Of a stretch of DNA of 64,000 bases, positions 54,242 through 62,751 are shown in pieces. Both the position numbers and the translations under genes were made by a program. The stretch comes from Victivallis vadensis (GTDB lineage: Bacteria > Verrucomicrobiota > Lentisphaeria > Victivallales > Victivallaceae): assembly GCF_003096415.1 (NCBI RefSeq), contig NZ_QEKH01000002.1, forward strand, positions 186,001 to 250,000, in the 5' to 3' direction. A model generated the notes under the pieces. It saw only the letters and a program-made list of their open reading frames with translations, made no database searches and was not told the origin of the DNA. Numbering within the stretch: the first letter of the stretch is position 1; every line of letters begins with the position of its first letter.

Positions 54242-54532
54242 TCAGCCTCCATCAGGGTATCTTTCTATTACCCGGTCAGCATCTGGTTGTTCCGCGCGTG
54301 ACCTCCGGCGGCAGCAGGCGCAGGGAGTGCCTAAAGCCCGCAAAAAAGCGGGCTTTGCGCCGACCGGAGCGGTGTGCCGCTCCTGTACAACCATGCCTGT
54401 CGCCATCAGGGCTCCCCCCACCCGGAGGGAAAACCGGAACGGTTTTCCCGGATCTCAAGTATTCGGCACCGGCACCTTGCCGGTCGGGTTCCAAGGGCGA
54501 AGCGCCTTGGTCGCTCCGAAAGGAGCGAAATC
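54242..54532 (-). repeat. Structured element arm R (right arm of the palindrome)
   Basis: The inverted partner of 53824-54114, also 291 bp. In transcript sense (minus) it begins 8 bp after the hisF stop. It has the same core (54464-54490 region), but different stems: GGGAAAACCG/CGGTTTTCCC (54427-54449) and AAAGCCCGC-T6-GCGGGCTTT (54333-54356). Stem changes are compensatory against arm L. Confidence 0.9.
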
Positions 54533-54539
54533 CCTGCTG

Positions 54540-55307
54540 CTACTGTTTGACGTTGACGCCGTTGGCGCGCAGATAGCTTTTGAGTTCGGGGATGTCGATC
54601 AGGTGGAAATGGAAGACGGAGGCGGCCAGCAGGACGCCCGCCCCGGCCTGGGCGGCTTCGAGAAAGTGTTCCATCTTGCCCGCGCCGCCGGAGGCGACCA
54701 CGGCGGCATCCGGGCAGGCTTCGTGAATGGCGCGGATCACAGGCAGGTCGTAGCCGGTGCGGGCGCCGTCTCCCGCTTTGCTGGTCGGCAGAATGGTTTC
54801 CACGCCGAAGCCGCGCACTTTTTTCGCCCATTCGACCGCGTCGGCTCCGGTGGCGGTGCGGCCGCCGTCGATGTAGACCTCATAGCCGGAGGGCAGGGCG
54901 GGATTCACGTCGACGTCGATTGCGACGGTGACCCGGCCGGGGCCGAATTCACGGATCATTTCGGCGATCACTTCCGGGCGGCGGAAGGCGGCGGAGCTGG
55001 TGGAAACCTTGTCGGCTCCGGCTTCGAGCACGGCCGCCGCCGAGGCGACGTCGCGGATGCCTCCGCCGACGGTGAAAGGCACGGTGCAGGCCGCGGCGAC
55101 CCGGCGGACCACATCGTGCAGCGTCGCGCGGTTTTCTACGGTCGCGGTGATGTCGAGCAGCGCGAGTTCATCGGCGCCGGCGGCGCAGTAGGCGCGGGCG
55201 CACTCCACCGGATCCCCGGCGTCGGCGATATCGACGAAGTGAACACCTTTGACGACCCGTCCATCCCGCATATCCAGACACGGCATGATCGAAACAATCT
55301 GATCCAT
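54540..55307 (-). CDS. hisF: Imidazole glycerol phosphate synthase subunit HisF
   Basis: 255 residues, a (beta/alpha)8 barrel. [29 protein letters not shown] (Asp near 12), VTVAIDVDV (the second catalytic Asp), [33 protein letters not shown] and [13 protein letters not shown] ... LAASVFHF identify HisF rather than HisA. It makes imidazole glycerol phosphate and AICAR with HisH. hisI lies 52 kb away and hisH is not in the window. Promoter at 55348-55376. The stop is 8 bp from arm R. Confidence 0.94.
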   Translation of the reverse strand: MDQIVSIMPCLDMRDGRVVKGVHFVDIADAGDPVECARAYCAAGADELALLDITATVENRATLHDVVRRVAAACTVPFTVGGGIRDVASAAAVLEAGADKVSTSSAAFRRPEVIAEMIREFGPGRVTVAIDVDVNPALPSGYEVYIDGGRTATGADAVEWAKKVRGFGVETILPTSKAGDGARTGYDLPVIRAIHEACPDAAVVASGGAGKMEHFLEAAQAGAGVLLAASVFHFHLIDIPELKSYLRANGVNVKQ

Positions 55308-55347
55308 AATTCAGCCTTTCCTGTACATCGTAAGATAAAATTATAAA

Positions 55348-55376
55348 AAAATAGTGCCGGAATCACTCTTTTTCAA
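55348..55376 (-). promoter_or_regulatory. Candidate promoter of hisF
   Basis: On the minus strand TTGAAA (55376-55371) and TATTTT (55353-55348) with a 17 bp spacer, about 40 bp upstream of the hisF ATG. A second AT-rich stretch downstream (TATAAT) could serve as an alternative. Confidence 0.5.
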
Positions 55377-55418
55377 GCGGATGAACCAGTTTTTTCAGGA
55401 GGAAACGGGTCGGAACGG

Positions 55419-55458
55419 AAAAAAGCTCCGTTCCCCCTGGGAGAAGGGGGAGCGGAGC
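55419..55458 (-). terminator. Terminator of the three-pseudopilin operon
   Basis: On the minus strand GCTCCG and CCCCC pair with GGGGG and CGGAGC in a 13-base stem, followed by six T (55424-55419). It lies 56 bp after the stop codon of the third pseudopilin. Confidence 0.88.
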
Positions 55459-55513
55459 CGGGAAAACAGCCGGAACCGCGGGGACGGCGCCGGCCTTGGG
55501 CATGGGGCGTGTT

Positions 55514-56218
55514 TCAAAATTCGCGAATCGCCAGATTGGAGTCCCGCCACTGCTTGACGCAGGGATTGCAGTATTTGGCGCGTTCTTCGGTCAGCTGCTG
55601 ATAGCTGAGCGGCTCGGCATGGCCGTCGAACATCACCACGTTGGCGCGATCCGCATGACGGACATAGGCCGGATAGTAGGCTTTCGCCGAATCCTTCGGG
55701 GCGACCGGCGAAGTCGATTCGTAGTAGGCGGCCTGTCCGGCCCGGTTGCGGATCTTGCCGTTGTAGGCGTCGCAGACCGGCGGGGTGTCGATGAACATGA
55801 TCAGCTGCGCGTCGCGCCCGAACTTGCTGATCTCATCGACCCGGTGCGGCACTTTCTTCTGGCCGTTGCCGAACGTTTCGCCGAAGGTCAGCACGTTCAG
55901 TCCGTAATTGAGTTGTTTGGAGTTGAACGCATAGTTCGTTTCGGCCGGACACTGGAACGCCTTTTTGTCCACCTGATAGTTCTTTTCAAATACCGCGAAC
56001 CAGTTGCCGATGCCGCGGCCGAGGTAGCCGGTGACCGCCCAGCCGTCGGAATCTGTCGCATACTGTGCGGCTGCTTTGCCCATGCGGGAGAGATTGTCCC
56101 GGCAGCCGACCTCTTCCGCCGCCTCGCGGGCGGCAGCCAGCATCGGGTGAATCATTGCCGCCAGCAGCGCCACCACTGCAACGATAATCACCAACTCAAC
56201 AAGCGTAAATTTCTTCAT
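55514..56218 (-). CDS. Pseudopilin-like H-X9-DG protein
   Basis: 234 residues. MKKFTLVELVIIVAVVALLAAM: short leader, prepilin peptidase site before F, Glu5 and hydrophobic helix. The C-terminal signature is H-ADRANVVMF-DGH. The body includes CPAE, typical of the family. The leader is only three residues, much shorter than in the 44075 protein. It follows the next gene upstream by 27 bp; a terminator lies downstream. Confidence 0.88.
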   Translation of the reverse strand: MKKFTLVELVIIVAVVALLAAMIHPMLAAAREAAEEVGCRDNLSRMGKAAAQYATDSDGWAVTGYLGRGIGNWFAVFEKNYQVDKKAFQCPAETNYAFNSKQLNYGLNVLTFGETFGNGQKKVPHRVDEISKFGRDAQLIMFIDTPPVCDAYNGKIRNRAGQAAYYESTSPVAPKDSAKAYYPAYVRHADRANVVMFDGHAEPLSYQQLTEERAKYCNPCVKQWRDSNLAIREF

Positions 56219-56245
56219 AAGTCCTTGCCTTCAATCCAAATACTT

Positions 56246-57019
56246 TTACTTTTTCCACTGGGCCCAGAAATAATTGGGATCCTTTTTCTGTTCACCGATT
56301 CCGGTTTGGGTGTCGCCGGGAATATCGTGATATCCCATCATTTTGGTATGACCGTCGACAAAAACGACATTCATACCTTTATTTTCCATATGCCGCCAGA
56401 GATCCAGCGGGGCAATGGAACTGCGTTGACCGACTTCCGGGCTGTCAGCATCTGCTCCGGCGGCTTTGCCCGTGTCCATGACGATCATACGGGAGGACGG
56501 AGTCTTTACCCGTGCAATCAGAAAACCATTGGGTTCATTTTGGCTCCAGCCATTTTTTCCGGCAGCATAATCGGAATTGCCATGGTGGGAATTCATGCTG
56601 TAATGCTGGGCAATTCCCTTATTGTAAGGAGCGACCAGCGGTTGGGAAGGGCAGGCAAAAAACGCTTTGGGGCGGTTGTTTCCCTTGATTTTATCCCGAG
56701 TTTCCTCCGGCCGGTCGTAGTGCATCAGGTCGAATGGAGTGAGATTGGGTTTGGAAAGGGCGTAAAGCATGTCCTGCCACTTTCCCTGGCCGTGCCATTC
56801 ATAACTGGAGAGGTTGCCGTTGTATTTCGGGAACCTGCCGTTATTGTTGTCGGTGTAGATCACCATGTAATTGCCGATCTGCTTGAGATTGTTGGTGCAG
56901 GAGATGTCTTTCGCCCGGTTGCGGGCCTTGTTCAGGGCCGGCAGCAGCATGGCGGCGAGGATCGCGATGATCGCTATCACGACCAACAGCTCAATTAGGG
57001 TGAAGTTCTTAGTTTTCAT
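56246..57019 (-). CDS. Pseudopilin-like H-X9-DG protein
   Basis: 257 residues. [33 protein letters not shown], then [31 protein letters not shown], a conserved region of this family. The terminal signature is FVDGH with the His eleven residues before DG. ATG at 57019 with SD AGGAGAGAG; an upstream extension (MRFTTGERI) is out of SD range. 27 bp before the next gene; middle of a three-gene run. Confidence 0.9.
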   Translation of the reverse strand: MKTKNFTLIELLVVIAIIAILAAMLLPALNKARNRAKDISCTNNLKQIGNYMVIYTDNNNGRFPKYNGNLSSYEWHGQGKWQDMLYALSKPNLTPFDLMHYDRPEETRDKIKGNNRPKAFFACPSQPLVAPYNKGIAQHYSMNSHHGNSDYAAGKNGWSQNEPNGFLIARVKTPSSRMIVMDTGKAAGADADSPEVGQRSSIAPLDLWRHMENKGMNVVFVDGHTKMMGYHDIPGDTQTGIGEQKKDPNYFWAQWKK

Positions 57020-57078
57020 AATTCTCTCTCCTGTTGTAAAACGCATTTGGGGTATCCATAATATAAGGGGTAAATTGT

Positions 57079-57813
57079 CTATTGGGCGACGGTTCCGGTA
57101 GCTCCCTGCTGATAGGGCTCATGGGCGTTGAAAGCGGTATTGTTGATACCGGAATTTCCGCTGTTCATCCAATGGCTCTGGCTGATTCCGCCCGCGTGTC
57201 CATCTACGAACAGCGTGCCGTTGGAAGTGCCGTGCGCGCCTTTCCGGTCCGCTTTGAAACTGGAACTGGTACTGGCGTTCTGCGGACGGAAGTACAGCTT
57301 ATCGTTGATATTGCCTTTTACGGTATCCAGCGAATCGAACATCAGGATTTTGCTAGACGGATCTTTGGTTTGGGAAAGCATCCGGCTGCTTTTGGCATCC
57401 TTGGTGTAGAAAAGGTATCCGTTCAGCCATCTGCCGCAATAGAATTTGGTGCCCCATGTGGCGGTATAAGGAAGCCGCGGACATTCCCAGAGTTTGTCCA
57501 CTTCCTCATTGCCGGAAATCATGAATTTTTTGGCTACGTAAGGAGCGACGGATTTGGGAATGGAGCCTTTGCTGTTGGCAAACAGCTGTTCCGAACCGCT
57601 GCCGTTTCCGGCAATATAGGGAAGCAGGCCCCGGTAGTCATCGGTATACATCTGGATGCCGGTTCCCAACTGCTTGTAACGACTGATGCAGTCGATGTCC
57701 TTGGCGCGGTCGCGGGCCTTGTTCAGGGCCGGCAGCAACATTCCCGCAAGGATCGCGATGATCGCTATCACGACCAACAGCTCAATGAGGGTAAAATGCC
57801 TGTTCGTTTTCAT
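57079..57813 (-). CDS. Pseudopilin-like H-X9-DG protein
   Basis: 244 residues. [34 protein letters not shown], then [28 protein letters not shown], close to the previous protein (duplicate in origin), and [13 protein letters not shown] near the end. ATG at 57813 has SD AAAGGAG. First pseudopilin after the LacI gene, 58 bp downstream of its stop. Confidence 0.9.
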   Translation of the reverse strand: MKTNRHFTLIELLVVIAIIAILAGMLLPALNKARDRAKDIDCISRYKQLGTGIQMYTDDYRGLLPYIAGNGSGSEQLFANSKGSIPKSVAPYVAKKFMISGNEEVDKLWECPRLPYTATWGTKFYCGRWLNGYLFYTKDAKSSRMLSQTKDPSSKILMFDSLDTVKGNINDKLYFRPQNASTSSSFKADRKGAHGTSNGTLFVDGHAGGISQSHWMNSGNSGINNTAFNAHEPYQQGATGTVAQ

Positions 57814-57871
57814 TTTTCGACTCCTTTTCTGCTTTGAATGGAAACTTTCGATCATTCTGCCAAAGGACCTT

Positions 57872-58852
57872 TTATTTTAATGAAATTACGGAGTTGCGCT
57901 CAATCAGCCGATTCGATAATCTTACTTTCTTCAAGGTGTCGGAGTCGTCGCTCAACACGATCTCCACCGCTTTCTCCGCGGCTTCGTGCAGCGGGCTGGC
58001 GATCGTGGTCAGGGAGGGACGCTGGAATTCGGAAATCCCCGGATTCTCAAAACCCATCAGCGAAATTTCCTCCGGGACACGCTTGCCGGCCAGCTCCTGG
58101 ATCAGCCAGTTGACCTCCAGCACCTTCATATCTTCGCCGGTTACCCAGACCGCGGTGCACCCGGCATCGATCAACTGCTTCACCGCCAGGTGCAACGGCA
58201 TTTTGTTGCTGATCTTCAGCAGGTTGGCCGCAGGATCGCAACCGCAGCTCCGCAACGCTTCCGCCACGCCGTCAACCCGGCCGAGCCCGGTGTAGTCGGA
58301 CTCATGGATCACCGCGATTTTCCGGTGTCCCTTGCGGGTCAGGTAGTCCCCGGCCAGGCGGCCGGTTTCGTGGCAATCCACATAGATCGTGTGGAAAAAT
58401 TCACTGAAATTGTCGCTCAGCCACACGATCGGGATATTGCGGATCGATTTGAGAATATCGATGGTTTCCGGTTCCCACGCGATACCGATGATGCCGTCGA
58501 ACCAGCAGTCGGTCAGATTGCCGATCCGGTCTTCGGTGATCATCGTGATTCCGGCATCGGCACGGGAGAGCGCAAAACAGATATGCTGGGTCAGCGTGTT
58601 CACGTAGCCGCCCATCACGGTTTTGTGCGGCGGCTCGGTGACCAGCGCAATCTGTTTGCTGCGGACCCCGACGCGCGGCCGGAAGCCGAGTTCCCGCGCC
58701 GCCGACAATACCCGGCAACGGGTTTCCGACGGGATCAGAGAGCTGTTGTTGAAGACCCGGCTGACTGTCCCGGCGGAAACTTTGGCACGGTGCGCCACTT
58801 GCGCCAACACCCCTGAGGTTCCCGTTCCGTTTTGTGTTCTTACTTCCGCCAT
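57872..58852 (-). CDS. LacI-family transcriptional regulator
   Basis: 326 residues. [44 protein letters not shown] is the LacI-type helix-turn-helix and hinge; [10 protein letters not shown] ... [24 protein letters not shown] and [16 protein letters not shown] make up the sugar-binding part. A consensus promoter lies at 58894-58922 and an inverted repeat just downstream may let it control itself. Three pseudopilin genes follow on the same strand. Confidence 0.92.
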   Translation of the reverse strand: MAEVRTQNGTGTSGVLAQVAHRAKVSAGTVSRVFNNSSLIPSETRCRVLSAARELGFRPRVGVRSKQIALVTEPPHKTVMGGYVNTLTQHICFALSRADAGITMITEDRIGNLTDCWFDGIIGIAWEPETIDILKSIRNIPIVWLSDNFSEFFHTIYVDCHETGRLAGDYLTRKGHRKIAVIHESDYTGLGRVDGVAEALRSCGCDPAANLLKISNKMPLHLAVKQLIDAGCTAVWVTGEDMKVLEVNWLIQELAGKRVPEEISLMGFENPGISEFQRPSLTTIASPLHEAAEKAVEIVLSDDSDTLKKVRLSNRLIERNSVISLK

Positions 58853-58870
58853 TTTTCCGAATCCTGTTTA

Positions 58871-58893
58871 ATTAGTTCCGAGCTTTCACTAAT
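58871..58893. promoter_or_regulatory. Candidate operator at the LacI promoter
   Basis: ATTAGT (58871-58876) and ACTAAT (58888-58893) are an inverted pair around 11 bases, just downstream of the -10 box. The arms are perfect but the inner part is not symmetric. Possible autoregulation. Confidence 0.4.
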
Positions 58894-58922
58894 ATTATAC
58901 CAAATTCTTATGCAAATGTCAA
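58894..58922 (-). promoter_or_regulatory. Consensus sigma70 promoter of the LacI gene
   Basis: On the minus strand TTGACA (58922-58917) and TATAAT (58899-58894) with exactly 17 bp between. It is the only perfect consensus promoter I see in the window. Confidence 0.9.
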
Positions 58923-58976
58923 GAGTGAAAAACAAAATTTTTAAAGATTATGCAATTTTTGCACAGATATGGCAAG

Positions 58977-58999
58977 AAAAAACGGAGCAATGCCCCGTT
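58977..58999 (-). terminator. Terminator of the Cys-rich membrane protein gene
   Basis: On the minus strand AACGGGGC and GCTCCGTT (58999-58981) pair around ATT with one G-U, followed by a T run (58982-58977, overlapping the stem end). It lies 15 bp after the stop codon at 59014. Confidence 0.78.
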
Positions 59000-59013
59000 T
59001 CCTCACTGTAATG

Positions 59014-59262
59014 TCAGCGTCTGCAGTGTTTCTGATCAGATGCGGCGCAGCCGGAACAACAGGCGCAACCGCCTTGTTTCACCTTGCGCCGGAAGTTCCA
59101 GATCATGCCGCCGATTGCGGCGGCGAGCACCAGAATTGCGACGGCGGTGCCGAGCCGGTCGGAATCGCCCTGCGCCCCGGCTGCGGGGGCGGCTTTTTCC
59201 GCCATCGCCGCCAAAGCCGCCGGAACCGTCAGAATAAAACCGGTTATTTTCGTATGATTCAT
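59014..59262 (-). CDS. Small Cys-rich membrane protein, FeoB-associated-type
   Basis: 82 residues. A hydrophobic N-terminal segment (TKITGFILTVPAALAAMA), a second helix (TAVAILVLAAAIGGMIWNF), and a basic Cys-rich tail (RRKVKQGGCACCSGCAASDQKHC). The tail after a single helix resembles FeoB-associated Cys-rich membrane proteins, but the extra N-terminal hydrophobic part and the missing feoA/feoB genes weaken the name. The Cys cluster may bind iron or another metal. SD AGGAG and a following terminator make it a real single gene. Confidence 0.62.
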   Translation of the reverse strand: MNHTKITGFILTVPAALAAMAEKAAPAAGAQGDSDRLGTAVAILVLAAAIGGMIWNFRRKVKQGGCACCSGCAASDQKHCRR

Positions 59263-59347
59263 AGGTTTGACTCCTGAAAAAAAACTTGTTAGCCTTTTCT
59301 AATAATATAGGCGGTTCCGACGTTTTTTCAAGTGGCGCCCCGGAATT

Positions 59348-61417
59348 TTACCGGGACGCAGGTGTGCCGCGCAGGATCACGGTGCCGAAAGGAGGGATGC
59401 CGAGCCTCCCGGCGGCGGACGTGCAGCCGGGCGAGGTGTAGACCGGCTCGAACCGCCCCGGTTCGGCTTCGGTGAATCCGCCCGCGTTGAACAGGAAACG
59501 GTATTCGCAGGACTCCGAATAGCGGGAGCAGCGCCACAGCAGGCTGTCGCATGCTTCCAATCCGGCGAGTTCCATCGCCAGCGTGCAGGCGGGCGGGATG
59601 GCGCTGCGGTCGGGCTGCCGGAAGAACGCCATCGCAAAGTTCCCGCCGCAGGTGACCACCTGTCCGTTGCCGAAGGCGTGCCGGACCGCCGCGGGGGAGC
59701 CGTCTTCCCAGCGCCCGACCACGTCGGCATCCTCGGCGGGGGCCAGAATCACCTGCCAGCCGGCGGCGGCCTGCATGGCGCCGTTTTCCCAGCGGATATT
59801 CCGGATTTCTCCGGCCGGAAGCGCGATGCGGAGGGTTTCGCGACAGCCGGTCAGGGCCTCCAGTCCCCGCGCGGGGCGCTGCGGCGTGACCCAGGTGCGT
59901 TCGTCGCGGCAGGCGAACGGGTAACCGATCAGCAGCGTCCCGCCGTCCCGGACGAATCCGGTCAGCCACGCCGCCGCCGCTTCGTCGACCAGCTCGACCG
60001 CGTCGGCCACCAGCAGCCGGCAGCCGGAGAGGTCGTCGCCGCTGACCACGAAATCGGCGGTGACGCCGAGCCTGCGCAGGATCGTATGGTCGGCCGCCGC
60101 GGCCTGCTTGCAGGAGTAGTCGGTCGAAGCGCGGATTTCCTCAATATGATTCAGTTCGCTGCGCATTTCCTCGATCCGCATCAGCAGGTCGTTGCGCAGG
60201 TCGAACCAGATCGCCGCCTTGCTCCGGGCCGGACGGCTGGCGGCGAAATCCGCGCCAAGCTCCTTCAGCACGCCGGCGATCCGGTCGCACCGCTCGCTGC
60301 GGCGGGTCGGGGAGCCGTCGATTTCGCGCATTCCCCAGCCATTTGACTCCTCGCCGAAGCGTTCGGATTTGTACTGCCAGAAGGTCAGGCCGCGGCAGCC
60401 GGAGGCGATCGCCATCCAGATGGCCTGCTCGATGAAATCCGGCTCCGGCTCTTTGTGCCAGTTCGCGTAGTTGGTGTAGAACTCCTGGCACCAGTAACCG
60501 GGATCGACCCGGCGCAGCCAGCTCGACTGGTAGAGCGGCGCATTGCGGTCGATCAGGTTCGCCGGATGCAGTTCGATCGGGAATGAACAGCCGTAGCGGT
60601 CGACCTCGGCGGCATTCAGGAAATCGTTGCTGGTATCGCAGGCCGGATCCTGGACCAGGCTTGAACAGCCGACGTGGCACATCACGGTCCGTTCCGGGTC
60701 CGCCGCGCGGAAGCCGCGCACCGAGAGCGCCACCTGTTCCGCCACCGCTTCGGCCGCCCACTGCCGCCACAGGAAAAGCTCCGCGTAGTCGGAGTGCGAG
60801 TGGGGCGGAAACACCGTGTCGAACGCGGTCCACGCCTTGCCGAATGCGGCGTTCAGCGCCTCAATGGTGCCGTAGCGTCCGCGCAGCCAGTCGCGGTAGG
60901 AGGCGACGGAGTGTTCACACCGGCACTGGCCGAGCGGACGGCTGCGCGGTTCGTTCCATGCGTTGTAGAACCAGAGCGCCGGGTGTCCTTTATAGCGTTC
61001 CGCCAGTTGCCGGGTGAATTCGGTCGCCGCTTCGGCCACGCGCGGATTGTCGAAGCAGGGCCACCAGCCGCCGACGTAGAAGGCGGCGTGGGCGATCGGG
61101 TCGAGCGGCTGGTTGTGGAAACCGATCCGGGTGCCGCCGAGCTCGGTGAAAACCCAGTCGGGCGCGTTTTCGAGCTGCGCCTTGAGGATGACCCGCAGCC
61201 GGTTCCGGGCGGCGAGGTCGAACAGCCGGTCGAGGTCGTCCCAGACGAATTCGCCGCGCCGCCGCTCATGGCACCGCCACTGCGGGCGGAACTGCACGTG
61301 GGTGTAGCCGGCCCGGGCGATCTCGGCGAGGTCGTCCTCCCATTCCTCGCGCGGCGGAGTCGGTGCGCGGTGGTACTGGCAGCCGTAGGGAAAGAAGTCG
61401 AAGGTTTCGGTTTTCAT
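59348..61417 (-). CDS. GH42 beta-galactosidase
   Basis: 689 residues without a signal peptide, length typical of GH42. N-terminal barrel YGCQYHRAPTPPREEWEDDL, FYNAWNEPRSR (acid/base Glu156), YWCQEFYTNY (nucleophile Glu312), and HPALW. The C-terminal part has the Rossmann-like subdomain. The family cleaves terminal beta-galactosides. It diverges from the GntR/LacI regulator gene at 61600, 182 bp apart, which probably controls it. Confidence 0.9.
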   Translation of the reverse strand: MKTETFDFFPYGCQYHRAPTPPREEWEDDLAEIARAGYTHVQFRPQWRCHERRRGEFVWDDLDRLFDLAARNRLRVILKAQLENAPDWVFTELGGTRIGFHNQPLDPIAHAAFYVGGWWPCFDNPRVAEAATEFTRQLAERYKGHPALWFYNAWNEPRSRPLGQCRCEHSVASYRDWLRGRYGTIEALNAAFGKAWTAFDTVFPPHSHSDYAELFLWRQWAAEAVAEQVALSVRGFRAADPERTVMCHVGCSSLVQDPACDTSNDFLNAAEVDRYGCSFPIELHPANLIDRNAPLYQSSWLRRVDPGYWCQEFYTNYANWHKEPEPDFIEQAIWMAIASGCRGLTFWQYKSERFGEESNGWGMREIDGSPTRRSERCDRIAGVLKELGADFAASRPARSKAAIWFDLRNDLLMRIEEMRSELNHIEEIRASTDYSCKQAAAADHTILRRLGVTADFVVSGDDLSGCRLLVADAVELVDEAAAAWLTGFVRDGGTLLIGYPFACRDERTWVTPQRPARGLEALTGCRETLRIALPAGEIRNIRWENGAMQAAAGWQVILAPAEDADVVGRWEDGSPAAVRHAFGNGQVVTCGGNFAMAFFRQPDRSAIPPACTLAMELAGLEACDSLLWRCSRYSESCEYRFLFNAGGFTEAEPGRFEPVYTSPGCTSAAGRLGIPPFGTVILRGTPASR

Positions 61418-61599
61418 AAGATGGATTCTCCGGAGGTTGATGATACCGGATTGTGCCGCGACAGGCGGCGGTTTCCGGCGGTTTCGGTAAAATTACGGGA
61501 AAAAACAGGAAGCCCTGTGGACTTTTTCATTCTTTGTGTTATGGTAAAATCATGTATTATCAAGGATACCTGATTCGCATTGCACGGGAGGGCCGCACC

Positions 61600-62730
61600 A
61601 TGTTTGAAGCATTTTCCGTCCGCCTGACGGACGACAAATCCTATCCGAAGTATATCCAGCTGCGCGACCAGCTCGCCGAATTCATCAAGGCCAACGACAT
61701 CGCTTCGGGCGAACAGCTGCCGGACATCGTCAGCATGTGCCGGATCGCCGGGCTGAGCAACCGGTCGGTCGAACGCGCCTATATGATGCTGATCAACGAC
61801 GGCATCTGCTTCCGCCGCCCCAAAAAGGGGACGTTCGTGCGCGGGGCGGTGTCGCCGCACCACGGCGGCGTGCGGCCGCGCATCTGCGCGATCTTCTCCC
61901 GGTACGACCCGATGCGCTTTGAAAAGGACGACGTGACCGGGCGCATCTACGCCGGAATTCAGGGCGAGGCGCGCCGCGCCGGAATCGACCTGCTGATCCT
62001 CTCCGAGCGCAGTCTGCCCTTCTATCTGGATAACGGCAGCTTCGACCTGGTCGGGATCGTGATGCTGTCGTGGTATGATTTCAAGGAGGCGCACGCGGTC
62101 GTCTCCCGGTATCCGGGCGTGCGTTTTTTGTTTGTGAACTATCATTTCGCCGGTTTTGAGAACATGCCGCCGAATGCGGGCGGCATCTTCAACGATGATT
62201 TCGCGGGCGGGTTTGAAGCCGCCGAATACCTGATCGGCCGCGGCTGCCGCAAGCCGCGCGCGATCACCGTCCGGCTCGACAGCGACGACAACTACCAGCG
62301 CCGTCTCGACGGCTTCCTGCTCTCCGCCCGGCTCAACCGCCTCGACGTGACCGAACGGGACATCTGTGTCTGCAACCGGGGAGCCAACCCCGCAAAGGAG
62401 GATCAGATTGCGATGGGGCATGAGTTTCTGCGACAGATTCTCGACGACGCGCCCGACACCGACGCGGTCTTCTGCACCAACGACCTGCTGGCCGCCGGAG
62501 CCGCTTCGGCGCTCGATAAACTCGGGCGCCGCGACCGGGTTGAAGTGACCGGTTACGACAACATCCTGCCGCACCTGAGCGCCGACGGCCGCTTCACCAC
62601 CGTTTCGATCAATCTCGAACAGATGGGAAGCCGGGCGATCACTCAGTTGCTCGACGGCGGAGCAGTCTACCCGCGCGTGGTCAACGTCGCGCCGCAGCTG
62701 CTGCCGCGCCGCCCGTCGCCGGAAGCGTGA
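61600..62730 (+). CDS. GntR-type winged-helix regulator with LacI-type sensor domain
   Basis: 376 residues. KSYPKYIQLRDQLAEFIKANDIASGEQLPDIVSMCRIAGLSNRSVERAYMMLINDGICFRRPKKGTFV is a GntR wing; from about 85 the sugar-binding sensor follows (RRAGIDLLILSERSLP, DAVFCTNDLLAAGAASALDKLG, VEVTGYDNILPHLSADGRFTTVSINLEQMGSRAITQLLD). ATG at 61600 has SD GGGAGGG. It faces the GH42 gene and the converging 62752 gene. Same domain order as 10193-11275. Confidence 0.88.
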   Translation: MFEAFSVRLTDDKSYPKYIQLRDQLAEFIKANDIASGEQLPDIVSMCRIAGLSNRSVERAYMMLINDGICFRRPKKGTFVRGAVSPHHGGVRPRICAIFSRYDPMRFEKDDVTGRIYAGIQGEARRAGIDLLILSERSLPFYLDNGSFDLVGIVMLSWYDFKEAHAVVSRYPGVRFLFVNYHFAGFENMPPNAGGIFNDDFAGGFEAAEYLIGRGCRKPRAITVRLDSDDNYQRRLDGFLLSARLNRLDVTERDICVCNRGANPAKEDQIAMGHEFLRQILDDAPDTDAVFCTNDLLAAGAASALDKLGRRDRVEVTGYDNILPHLSADGRFTTVSINLEQMGSRAITQLLDGGAVYPRVVNVAPQLLPRRPSPEA

Positions 62731-62751
62731 AGCGATCCTTCGCATGGAGGT

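Noticed and set aside
53824-54532. Integron attC sites or a group II intron
   Set aside because: No GTTRRRY/RYYYAAC boxes, no integrase, no domain V-like hairpin and no reverse transcriptase.
54174-55346. Plus-strand frame of 390 codons across arm R and hisF
   Set aside because: Antisense of hisF and repeat DNA; hisF motifs on minus are unmistakable.
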